Shown: in pieces, positions 1 through 5,597 of the stretch | Position numbering within the stretch: the first letter of the stretch is position 1 | How the letters are laid out: every line of letters begins with the position of its first letter | Assembly (NCBI GenBank): GCA_017514645.1 | Contig: JAFWJP010000192.1 | Coordinates: forward strand, 1 to 5,597 | DNA: 5,597 nt | Direction: 5' to 3' | Source: Solobacterium sp. | GTDB lineage: Bacteria > Bacillota_I > Bacilli_A > Erysipelotrichales > Erysipelotrichaceae | The notes under the pieces: generated by a model | The model's database searches: none | Seen by the model: the letters and a program-made list of their open reading frames with translations, nothing else | Told to the model about the DNA's origin: nothing | Position numbers and translations under genes: made by a program

Positions 1-36
1 GGCGGCGGCAATCACTTTCTGAAGACGTTCTTCCAT
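1..36 (-). CDS. Probable RsuA/RluB-family rRNA pseudouridine synthase, N-terminal 12 codons (partial)
   Basis: Only the first 12 codons are in the window: ATG at 36-34, encoding MEERLQKVIAAA. This closely resembles the conserved start of RluB/RsuA-family pseudouridine synthases, whose S4 RNA-binding domain typically begins 'M-x-RLQKVIA-x-AG-x-xSRRKAEE'. Those enzymes convert a uridine in 23S or 16S rRNA to pseudouridine. A site CAGG, with AGG at 46-44, sits 7 bases before the ATG, and the gene starts one base after the stop of the ParB-like gene. In Bacillus subtilis rluB also lies next to genes for a two-component pair (resDE), so the neighbourhood is not strange, but the order here differs. 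Twelve residues are short for a family call, so rluB is likely but not certain. Confidence 0.68.
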   Translation of the reverse strand, partial: MEERLQKVIAAA

Positions 37-37
37 A

Positions 38-313
38 TCAATGCCTGTTCCGGGTATTCCCCCAGAATGCACTCCCTGCCTTGCTGTAATCATTGACGAT
101 CATGACCGGGATCCTGGTAAACTTCGGCTGTTCCTCTGACAGAATACGGCAGGCAGACAGACGTTTTCTGCCGTCTACACAGTAATAGCCCTGTTCATCA
201 CACGCTACCTGTACAGGGATCGCGATTCCCCTTGCGGCGATGGATTCCAGAAGATCTCCGGGATCTTCATATTCATAGCGGATCTCCTCCAGGTCAATCA
301 TCGTGTTGATCAT
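38..313 (-). CDS. Small ParB-like N-terminal-domain protein
   Basis: This is a 91-residue cytoplasmic protein made only of a ParB/sulfiredoxin-type N-terminal domain. The motifs are ARGIAIPVQV (27-36; compare ParB's 'G-x-x-x-P-I-x-V'), YYCVDGRKRLSACRIL (43-58; in place of ParB's GERRLRAA nucleotide-binding box), and IPVMIVND (68-75). The chain ends at GNTRNRH, about where ParB box II (EN-x-QR) would begin, so the helix-turn-helix and dimerisation domains are absent. This is probably not a truncation artefact, because the next gene starts one base after the stop. The start ATG 313 is chosen for AGGAG at 325-321 with a 7-base spacer; ATG 316 is the alternative. The frame is open further upstream only inside the glucosaminidase gene. 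It overlaps that gene by 20 bases, suggesting coupled translation. Function is unknown: it could bind a nucleotide or a partner protein, but nothing here proves DNA partitioning. Confidence 0.82.
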   Translation of the reverse strand: MINTMIDLEEIRYEYEDPGDLLESIAARGIAIPVQVACDEQGYYCVDGRKRLSACRILSEEQPKFTRIPVMIVNDYSKAGSAFWGNTRNRH

Positions 314-3224
314 CATCCTGCTCCTGTGCTGCCTGACGGATCTCATCAAGGCGAAGAACCTCTGTTTCAAAGATGGTCAGAGCCTGAGTTACATCGACCG
401 GAGGAAGCGGTTCTCTTGCTTTTTCCAGATTGATCTCTTCACGCCTGAGCAGGACTTCCTGCTCGAGACGCCTGCGCTGTCTCTGCGACAGAATCATGCC
501 GATAACGAAGATGACAGCCGCACTCAGCGAAATATACATATAGATGTGTTCCAGATCAAAGGATGAATTGGCCCGGGTCAGCGATTCGACCGGATCATCC
601 CCGAGATAGCTGTTGGATGTTCTGCGTCCGGCCACAAGATACTGACCATCACGGTTTCCCATAAAGGTCACCGCGTTTTCCGTCTGTCTCGTATAGCACT
701 TCTCTACATCCCCGTCATCCGGATCATAGCAGAATACCGTGTACACCATGCCTTCCTCGGCACCTTCCGGTTTCCGGATCGTATAAAGGACAGGACCGTC
801 CAGGGAGAACTCAGAATAGTTCTTGCGCAGGCTGATGGTGAACGCTTCCTGTACATCCGTATTCAGGAATCCGGCAGACTTTTCCATCAGCGCATAGGCT
901 TCAGCGCTGACACCCTCACGGACCCGGACACGGTAGGTATCCTTGAACAGATTCTGTTTCTCCAGCGAGTCAAAGAGCGGGACAGAGACAGACAATCCCG
1001 ATACACCCGTCACGTAATCATTCGGTTCCAGAATGTAGTTGATCCGTTCACCGACGACCATCCGCATGATCCGGTCAAAAGAGCGCAGCTGTGTCTGCGT
1101 CAGATACGGGATTGCGTTCTCATCAAGATCACCCTTCAGGGAAAGCAGGTAGTCGATATCGATCTCCCCGAGAGAGTCCCTGTGCTCATAGGTCTTGATC
1201 ATATCCACGATCCGGTTTTTCAGCTGTGTACGTACAGCATCCGCTTCGGCGTTGACAACGATATCGTAGCTGCACTCCTGCCCGGCATACCGGACACGTA
1301 CATGGTAGGTACCTGCCTTATCCATCGAATAGCCGGAGATCATGGATGTTGTCAGACTGACCTGCCGGGAAGTCCCGTCCGCAAACGCAACCTGCACAAT
1401 ACCGCCTTTCACGCTGATCCGGTCATTGACTTCATAATCCGTGCGCGGCAGAGAAACCATCTCGATTCCCGCGGTATCCCTGTATACTGCCCGGTAAACC
1501 GTATTCTGCTCAACAGCTTCTGTCTCACCTTCCCAGTGATCAAACAGCATTCCGTCCTTCACCGGTGCAGTGCAGACTGCTTCCCTGCCTGCCGGCATCA
1601 CATAGGACACCGATTCCTGTCCGTCCGGGAACGTTCCGCCGGCAGCGTCGAATGTGACATGCACCGGTGCCGTATCCTCCTTGGTTCCGAGCAGGACCAG
1701 CTGCAGATCGGAAGCTTTGACATAGCCGATGTTGTTTTCAAAATCGTAATCATAGCTCAGAGCGACTTCGGAATCCGCATTCATTGTGGCTTCTGCCTGA
1801 ATCTTGTACCAGTCCGTTTCATCACTGTAGACTTCACCGACGATCACAAATGCCTGATCGGGATTTTCGCCACTGAGATACAGCACCTTGGCATCCGTTT
1901 CCGGATACTGATAGACCATGATGGTTTCTTCCGATGTCTTGATTCCGAGTGTTTCATTGCGGTAGTCGTGTGTACCCGCTGCTTCATCCAGGATACGGTA
2001 TTCCTCCGCGGCTTTTTCACCCCAGTAAGGATCTGCGGAATAGGATACGTTCATTCCTGCGGATTTGTTTCCGAAGAAACCCCCGTGGAACTGGGCCTTC
2101 AGAGGAGAACAGTACGAACCGGAGATAAAGTACTTCGCATGAGCGTACAGTGAATTGGAAGTCGTGAAATAGCGTGTCGCGTCTGCTTCTGCGTCATTAT
2201 CATACGCTGCATGCGCAAAGAGATTATTGCGGTTGAAGCTCAGCGAACTCCGTCCAGTTCCCGATTCCTCCATACTGACTGCCAGCATCATCAATGCATT
2301 CGCACCGTACTGATAGCTGTACTGCAGAAAGGAATCCTCCAGTCCCCAGTACTGCGATCTCGTCATCGTATCATCAAAGGAATCCTTGTCATCATCCTGA
2401 TAGGCATCGATCGGGCCTTTGATTCCCATATAGTCATACAGCAGATACTGCATTTCTTCCCTTCCCGCGGAAGACACAGAACGATGGGAAACGAACTGAT
2501 AATAGTCATAATACGGCGATTCCGGATTGACACTGTGCTCTCTGGTATTGTTACGGTAATCATCAAGCATCAGCGTCAGATCTTCTTCCTGATAGAAATA
2601 ATGGCCGTCATAGCTGTAATAGTTCCCGCCTTCCTGCAGTGTATCCGGCGCTTTGCCGTTATTGATGATATTCACGTAGTTATCATCGCGCATCTGTCCT
2701 TTGATCTCATGATACAGGGATCCTTCACTGACCGTATACTCACTCAGCCGGACATTGATCTCTTCCACAGGCACGATCTGCACATAGCCGATTCCGGCCC
2801 TGGCTTTCAGCCCGGAGATCATAAATGTGACTTCCGTCGCGTTGTCGTTGGTGCCGAGATATGCCGCATCCTTGCCGTAGCAGCCGTTCAATGTACCGCT
2901 CTCTCCGTCCACATCCGATGTATAGCGGATATCGACCGTACAGTCATCAGAGCCCAGATAGACGATGGCGTGTTCCGCGGACAGTACGCTGTCCTTGTAG
3001 ACGATTCCCAGATTATCATAGCTGTCCTGCCGGTAGCGCATATTGCACAGGGCATAGCTGTAGTTGTAGAATACGTCAATCTCTTCCCCTGTTGCGAAGT
3101 CTACGACATGATAAAAATCATCCTGAAAACGTACAGCTGTCTGCTCCGCATGAACAGCCGGCGGTATCAGGATCACTGCAGAAAGCAGGAATGCACTCAG
3201 TTTTCTGATGGTTTTCAAAAACAT
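294..3224 (-). CDS. Secreted, membrane-anchored glucosaminidase-domain protein (peptidoglycan hydrolase)
   Basis: This is a probable N-acetylglucosaminidase acting on peptidoglycan glycan strands at the cell surface, 976 residues from ATG 3224. Residues 1-26 form a signal peptide (basic start, hydrophobic core, AVHA cleavage site). Residues 27-295 are a Cys-containing extracellular region with a YYSYDGHYFY motif that I have seen associated with such hydrolases. Residues about 296-416 are a GH73-type glucosaminidase domain. Its probable catalytic Glu320 lies in MMLAVSMEESGTG, followed by NRNNLFAH and YSADPYWGEKAA, which match the family's ESGWG, NN-FG and YATDP-type motifs. Residues about 432-511 look like an SH3-type wall-binding module, 522-582 like an InlB/Flg_new repeat (VTFDAAGGTFPDG...FDHWEG), and 585-657 like a bacterial Ig-like domain. 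Residues 658-894 are unassigned. A membrane helix at about 895-913 is followed by RQRRR and a 60-residue charged tail ending in QEQDDDQHDD. No LPXTG sorting signal is present. AGG directly precedes the ATG, so the start could instead be TTG 3218 (AGGA, 5-base spacer); the signal peptide survives either way. The domain call is strong; the exact substrate bond is inferred. Confidence 0.9.
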   Translation of the reverse strand: MFLKTIRKLSAFLLSAVILIPPAVHAEQTAVRFQDDFYHVVDFATGEEIDVFYNYSYALCNMRYRQDSYDNLGIVYKDSVLSAEHAIVYLGSDDCTVDIRYTSDVDGESGTLNGCYGKDAAYLGTNDNATEVTFMISGLKARAGIGYVQIVPVEEINVRLSEYTVSEGSLYHEIKGQMRDDNYVNIINNGKAPDTLQEGGNYYSYDGHYFYQEEDLTLMLDDYRNNTREHSVNPESPYYDYYQFVSHRSVSSAGREEMQYLLYDYMGIKGPIDAYQDDDKDSFDDTMTRSQYWGLEDSFLQYSYQYGANALMMLAVSMEESGTGRSSLSFNRNNLFAHAAYDNDAEADATRYFTTSNSLYAHAKYFISGSYCSPLKAQFHGGFFGNKSAGMNVSYSADPYWGEKAAEEYRILDEAAGTHDYRNETLGIKTSEETIMVYQYPETDAKVLYLSGENPDQAFVIVGEVYSDETDWYKIQAEATMNADSEVALSYDYDFENNIGYVKASDLQLVLLGTKEDTAPVHVTFDAAGGTFPDGQESVSYVMPAGREAVCTAPVKDGMLFDHWEGETEAVEQNTVYRAVYRDTAGIEMVSLPRTDYEVNDRISVKGGIVQVAFADGTSRQVSLTTSMISGYSMDKAGTYHVRVRYAGQECSYDIVVNAEADAVRTQLKNRIVDMIKTYEHRDSLGEIDIDYLLSLKGDLDENAIPYLTQTQLRSFDRIMRMVVGERINYILEPNDYVTGVSGLSVSVPLFDSLEKQNLFKDTYRVRVREGVSAEAYALMEKSAGFLNTDVQEAFTISLRKNYSEFSLDGPVLYTIRKPEGAEEGMVYTVFCYDPDDGDVEKCYTRQTENAVTFMGNRDGQYLVAGRRTSNSYLGDDPVESLTRANSSFDLEHIYMYISLSAAVIFVIGMILSQRQRRRLEQEVLLRREEINLEKAREPLPPVDVTQALTIFETEVLRLDEIRQAAQEQDDDQHDD
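321..325 (-). promoter_or_regulatory. Shine-Dalgarno AGGAG deciding the ParB-like start
   Basis: AGGAG on the minus strand lies 7 bases before ATG 313 and 4 bases before ATG 316, within the last codons of the glucosaminidase gene. It is the best-formed ribosome binding site in the window and supports a 91-residue product instead of the longer open frame that begins at 370. Confidence 0.72.
3147..3224 (-). other. Signal peptide of the glucosaminidase-domain protein
   Basis: The first 26 residues from ATG 3224 (MFLKTIRKLSAFLLSAVILI, then PPAVHA) have the three parts of a Sec signal: a basic N-region (K4, R7, K8), a hydrophobic core, and a PPAVHA cleavage region with Ala at -1 and Val at -3. 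Cleavage is predicted between Ala26 and Glu27. There is no lipobox Cys. This shows that the body of the protein is exported and that the C-terminal helix is a second, stop-transfer segment. Confidence 0.88.
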
Positions 3225-3261
3225 CCTATGTATTCTATCATGTTTGGGCAATAATAGGAAA
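3225..3261 (-). other. 37-base intergenic gap between pcp and the glucosaminidase gene
   Basis: This is the only true intergenic gap in the window. On the minus strand it is A/T-rich and ends in CATAGG directly before the ATG. TATTAT and TAGAAT hexamers resembling a -10 element occur, but neither has a -35-like hexamer at 16-18 bases. There is no hairpin with a T-run that would end the upstream transcript. An 8-codon frame (ATG 3241 to TGA, encoding MIEYIGCF) overlaps the start of the main gene; it has no ribosome binding site that I can see and is probably chance. I conclude that transcription reads through. Confidence 0.5.
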
Positions 3262-3867
3262 TCACGCTGCGATTGCCCGCAGTGCCGCAGTCACGGCCTC
3301 TGTCATATCCTCCAGGCTCATGCTCGGAAGACCAGCGTGCTTGTCCACGCACTGGGACGGCAGATACGGAACATGGATGAATCCGCTCTTTTTGTCCAGG
3401 TGCAGACGTTCCATCCAGTAACGGACACTGTAGAGCAGATGATTGCAGATGAATGTTCCGGCTGTATTGGATACTTCTGCCGGAATCCCAGCATCATTGA
3501 TGTACTGTACGATCTTCTTGACCGGGAGATTGCTGAAATACGCATCCGGACCGTCCGCATAGATCGGTTCATCGATCACCTGATTGCCTTCGTTGTCCGG
3601 GATCCGCTGATCATCCACATTGATTCCGACCCGTTCCACGGTAATCTTTGCCCTTCCGCCTGCCTGACCGAGACACAGGATCACATCAGGATCACTCCTG
3701 CGGATCTCCTCTATGACCCGTTCCGTGCAGCGGTAGCGCACCGTAGGTACACTCAGACGGATGATCTCTGCCCCGTCCACCTGATCGGGCAGACGCTTCA
3801 GAATCTCCGAAGCAGGATTGACGGATTCACCGCCGAAGGGATCAAACCCCGTTACCAGTATTTTCAT
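3262..3867 (-). CDS. pcp: Pyroglutamyl-peptidase I (pyrrolidone-carboxylate peptidase)
   Basis: This is a cytosolic cysteine peptidase of family C15 that removes an N-terminal pyroglutamate (5-oxoproline) from peptides. The 201 residues match the family's usual length of about 200-220. The N-terminus MKILVTGFDPFGGESVNPAS is the family signature. The triad is visible: Glu78 in ITVERVGIN, Cys141 in SNTAGTFICNHLLY, and His165 in GFIHVPYLP. The LGQAGGR motif at 66-72 precedes the Glu motif as expected. The start is ATG 3867 with AGGA three bases upstream (3874-3871), which is a short spacer. The frame stays open further upstream to 4164, but that stretch is coding sequence of the kinase in another frame and does not look like a protein N-terminus. 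The gene begins 26 bases before the kinase stop, suggesting translational coupling. It ends in TGA 37 bases before the next gene. No secretion signal is present. The role is probably recovery of amino acids from pyroglutamyl peptides; any tie to the two-component system is only by position. Confidence 0.97.
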   Translation of the reverse strand: MKILVTGFDPFGGESVNPASEILKRLPDQVDGAEIIRLSVPTVRYRCTERVIEEIRRSDPDVILCLGQAGGRAKITVERVGINVDDQRIPDNEGNQVIDEPIYADGPDAYFSNLPVKKIVQYINDAGIPAEVSNTAGTFICNHLLYSVRYWMERLHLDKKSGFIHVPYLPSQCVDKHAGLPSMSLEDMTEAVTAALRAIAA

Positions 3868-5239
3868 CTTTCCTATACCGCGGCAGCGCAAACCAGAATG
3901 TGCTGCCTTCTCCTTCCTTGCTGCGGACACCGTACTTTGCGCCATGCAGTTCCAGGATTCCCCGCACGATCGACAATCCCAGTCCGCTGCCGCTGACAGG
4001 CCGGACATGGCGCCTGTCAACCTTGTAGTACCGGTCCCAGACATCTTCCAGCCGCTCGGACGGAATTCCCTCTCCATGATCTTCCACTTCGATGACGACA
4101 TTGTCTTCCTCTGCAAAGCAGCGTACACAGATCCGTTTGTCATCCGTGCTGTAATTGACCGCATTGCTCAGGAAATTGTTCAGCACCTGGGCAATGCGCG
4201 GTTCATCCGCATGGACAAGCAGACCTTCTTCACATTCCACTGTGAACTGAAAACCGTCTTTCCGTTCATGGATCTCATACTTTTTCATTTCATGACGGAT
4301 CGTTTCTGCCGGATCGAATACACTGCGGGACAGCGTGATCCGGTTCTCCTGCATCCTTGACAGATCCAGAAGATCATTGACCAGACGGTTCAGCCTCTGT
4401 GATTCATCGATGATGACCTGAAGGTTTTCGTCTGTCTTTTCTCCGGGAATATCCCGCATCATTTCCCCGTATCCGCCGATCATGGTCAGCGGTGTTCTCA
4501 GGTCATGCGATACATTGGCGATCAGATCGCGTTTTGCCTGATCGGCTTTGTTGATGTCCCGGGCAGCCTGTGAAAGTGTCCGGTTCAGTTCGACCGCTTC
4601 CTGATAACCATCTGTTCCGGGGGCTGTCTGATATTTGCCTTCTGCCAGATGTGCCGCTTCCGCATTGATCTTTACCAGCGGATCACCGATCTTCCGGTTG
4701 ATGAACCAGACAAGGAATCCTGTAGCGCACAGCAGAATGACACTGATATACAGCATCTGGATCCGCAGTGTACGTACTGTCGCATTCAGCGCTGTCAGGT
4801 TCGTACTGACCAGGATCATCGTCCCGTCATCCATGATCCGTGTATAGATGACATTCTGCAGATCACCGCCCATCGGGGCTTCCTCTTCCACACTGAGGTA
4901 TGTACCGCCGTTCTCTTCCGCCAGAACCGCCTGTTTCTGCAGATCCCGGTAATTCATCCGGTAGAGAATACAGCCGCCGACACCGTCAGCCATTTCATAT
5001 TCCTCTGCAATGATCCGCACACATGCATCGTTCTCACGGCTCAGACGGTAGACACTTTCAAAGAAAGCATCTGTTCCGACAGCCGCCTCAACCTGTTCAC
5101 TGACATTCTGCACCGTACGTATCTTGTTGCGGGTGTACATCGGCTGAAGCAGGACAGCCTGAAAAATGAAGATCAGCGCAATGATCATCACTGCGTAGAT
5201 CCCCATGATGCGTCCGATCTTCTGTTTAAGACTGGGCAT
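3842..5239 (-). CDS. Membrane sensor histidine kinase (HAMP-HisKA-HATPase_c)
   Basis: This is the sensor kinase of a two-component system, which autophosphorylates on His and passes phosphate to the regulator encoded just upstream. From the ATG at 5239 it has 465 residues. In order it has a short basic N-terminus, a membrane helix at about 13-33, an extracellular sensor of about 125 residues, and a second helix at about 161-181 (YISVILLCATGFLVWFI). A HAMP-like linker lies at about 182-232. The H-box NVSHDLRTPLTMIGGY has phospho-acceptor His245, the N-box NNFLSNAVNYS has Asn359, G1 is EVEDHGEGIP with Asp387, the F-box is DRYYKVDRR, and G2 is SGSGLGLSIV at about 416-425. All catalytic boxes are intact. 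The sensor region matches no named ligand-binding family that I can recognise, and it carries two cysteines. The start is uncertain: TTG at 5260 or 5248 in the same frame would add 7 or 3 residues, and the best Shine-Dalgarno sequence (5265-5261) fits the TTG at 5248 better than the ATG. The gene overlaps the regulator by about 14 bases and pcp by 26 bases. The stimulus is unknown. Confidence 0.96.
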   Translation of the reverse strand: MPSLKQKIGRIMGIYAVMIIALIFIFQAVLLQPMYTRNKIRTVQNVSEQVEAAVGTDAFFESVYRLSRENDACVRIIAEEYEMADGVGGCILYRMNYRDLQKQAVLAEENGGTYLSVEEEAPMGGDLQNVIYTRIMDDGTMILVSTNLTALNATVRTLRIQMLYISVILLCATGFLVWFINRKIGDPLVKINAEAAHLAEGKYQTAPGTDGYQEAVELNRTLSQAARDINKADQAKRDLIANVSHDLRTPLTMIGGYGEMMRDIPGEKTDENLQVIIDESQRLNRLVNDLLDLSRMQENRITLSRSVFDPAETIRHEMKKYEIHERKDGFQFTVECEEGLLVHADEPRIAQVLNNFLSNAVNYSTDDKRICVRCFAEEDNVVIEVEDHGEGIPSERLEDVWDRYYKVDRRHVRPVSGSGLGLSIVRGILELHGAKYGVRSKEGEGSTFWFALPRYRKDENTGNGV

Positions 5240-5597
5240 CTTTTTCAAAACGGTAGCCAACTCCTCTCAGTGTCACGATATATTTGCTGTACGGCCCCAG
5301 ATGTTTCCGGAGAAGCTTCATATGCGTATCCAGCGTCCTGTCGTCCCCGAAGAAATCATAGCCCCAGACATGTTCCAGAATGGCTTCCCTTGTTACGGCA
5401 ATTCCACGGTTGCGGATCAGGTAGATGAGCAGATCATACTCCTTCGGGGATAATGCAGCCCGCTCACCATCAATCGTGACGATCCTGGCAGAATCATCCA
5501 CGACCAGTCCTTCCACGGCAAAACAGCCGTCTGACGCATTGTCAGTGCCTGTACGCTTGAGGATCGCCCTGACCCTCATCATCAGTTCCTTGCCGGA
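5226..5597 (-). CDS. Response regulator, OmpR/PhoB family, C-terminal part (partial at window edge)
   Basis: This is the DNA-binding half of a two-component response regulator, a cytoplasmic transcription factor activated by phosphorylation from its partner kinase. The reading frame is open to the window edge at 5597. The first visible residues (SGKELMMRVRAILKR) match the last helix of a receiver domain and the linker, so the receiver domain with its phospho-acceptor Asp lies outside the window. The ATG at 5582 is internal and is not the start. The rest is a winged helix: the LSPKEYDLLIYL helix, then VTREAILEHVWGYDF, then the recognition helix around DDRTLDTHMKLLRKHLG, and the final wing hairpin VTLRGVGYRF. 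It ends in TAA at 5228-5226, inside the start of the downstream kinase gene, as is usual for cognate pairs. The family call is very secure. Which known system it belongs to (PhoP, VanR, ResD type and so on) cannot be told from this domain alone. Confidence 0.96.
   Translation of the reverse strand, partial: SGKELMMRVRAILKRTGTDNASDGCFAVEGLVVDDSARIVTIDGERAALSPKEYDLLIYLIRNRGIAVTREAILEHVWGYDFFGDDRTLDTHMKLLRKHLGPYSKYIVTLRGVGYRFEKDAQS
5261..5268 (-). promoter_or_regulatory. Shine-Dalgarno GAGAGGAG for the histidine kinase, at odd spacing
   Basis: GAGAGGAG on the minus strand is the only strong ribosome binding site near the kinase start, and it lies inside the regulator's coding sequence. It abuts the TTG at 5260 with no spacer, is 12 bases from the TTG at 5248, and is 21 bases from the ATG at 5239. 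The ATG itself is preceded only by GAAAAAG. A 12-base spacer is long but usable, so translation may begin at the TTG at 5248 and give a protein starting MKKMPSLKQ. I annotate the ATG as the conservative choice. The signal itself is plain in the sequence; its assignment to one start is inference. Confidence 0.5.

Noticed and set aside
38..313. ParB-like gene as a frameshifted pseudogene of a full ParB
   Set aside because: There is no room downstream: another start with its own ribosome site follows after one base, and its 12 codons look like a different family.
314..370. N-terminal extension of the ParB-like protein from a TTG at 370
   Set aside because: The added residues are Arg-rich out-of-frame readings of the glucosaminidase tail, while a good AGGAG site selects ATG 313.
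1182..3254. Long open frames on the plus strand (1182-2153 and 2211-3254)
   Set aside because: They lie opposite the glucosaminidase gene, show low-complexity Ile/His/Arg-rich translations with no motif, and are antisense shadows of its codon pattern.
3225..3261. Promoter or terminator in the pcp-glucosaminidase gap
   Set aside because: The -10-like hexamers lack a -35 partner at usual spacing, and no hairpin with a T-run is present.
3868..4164. N-terminal extension of pcp by 99 residues
   Set aside because: The extension is the kinase ATPase-domain sequence read in another frame, and the family signature begins exactly at the ATG at 3867.
3208..5453. Further plus-strand open frames (3208-3996, 3818-4360, 4649-5428, 5205-5453)
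   Set aside because: They are antisense to pcp, the kinase and the regulator, whose catalytic motifs are intact. The plus-strand translations show no domain, signal or start context.
1..5597. CRISPR array, insertion sequence, tRNA, or long direct/inverted repeats
   Set aside because: Nearly all bases are accounted for by coding sequence, and I saw no regularly spaced repeats, transposase motifs or tRNA-like arms on either strand.

Overview
The window (5,597 bases, roughly half G+C by eye) is a compact bacterial chromosome segment in which every convincing gene lies on the minus strand. Transcription therefore runs from high to low coordinates. Gene content and style point to a Gram-positive member of the Bacillota: an OmpR-type regulator with an overlapping sensor kinase, a pyroglutamyl peptidase, a large secreted glucosaminidase with InlB-type and Ig-like modules, and AGGAG-type ribosome binding sites. 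A lineage such as Erysipelotrichia would fit, but that placement is a guess.

In transcription order the layout is as follows. (1) 5597-5226: the C-terminal part of an OmpR/PhoB-family response regulator, cut by the window edge. (2) 5239-3842: its membrane sensor histidine kinase. (3) 3867-3262: pyroglutamyl-peptidase I (pcp) with an intact Glu/Cys/His triad. (4) 3224-294: a 976-residue secreted glucosaminidase-domain protein held in the membrane by a C-terminal helix with a charged cytoplasmic tail. (5) 313-38: a 91-residue protein consisting only of a ParB-like N-terminal domain. (6) 36-1: the first 12 codons of a gene that looks like an RsuA/RluB-family 16S/23S rRNA pseudouridine synthase.

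Spacing is extremely tight. Genes 1/2, 2/3 and 4/5 overlap by about 14, 26 and 20 bases, the 5/6 gap is one base, and the only real intergenic gap is 37 bases between pcp and the glucosaminidase gene. I see no terminator or convincing promoter inside the window, so these genes most likely form one transcript, or its middle part, with translational coupling.

Functionally, the kinase and regulator form a signalling pair of unknown stimulus, and the glucosaminidase acts on peptidoglycan at the outer membrane face. Pcp, the ParB-like protein and the pseudouridine synthase are cytoplasmic. A link between the two-component system and cell-wall remodelling is plausible from co-transcription but is inference. 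No mobile element, CRISPR array, tRNA or rRNA gene was seen. The least explained items are the membrane-tethered wall hydrolase with its unassigned extracellular region and cytoplasmic tail, and the stand-alone ParB-like domain.
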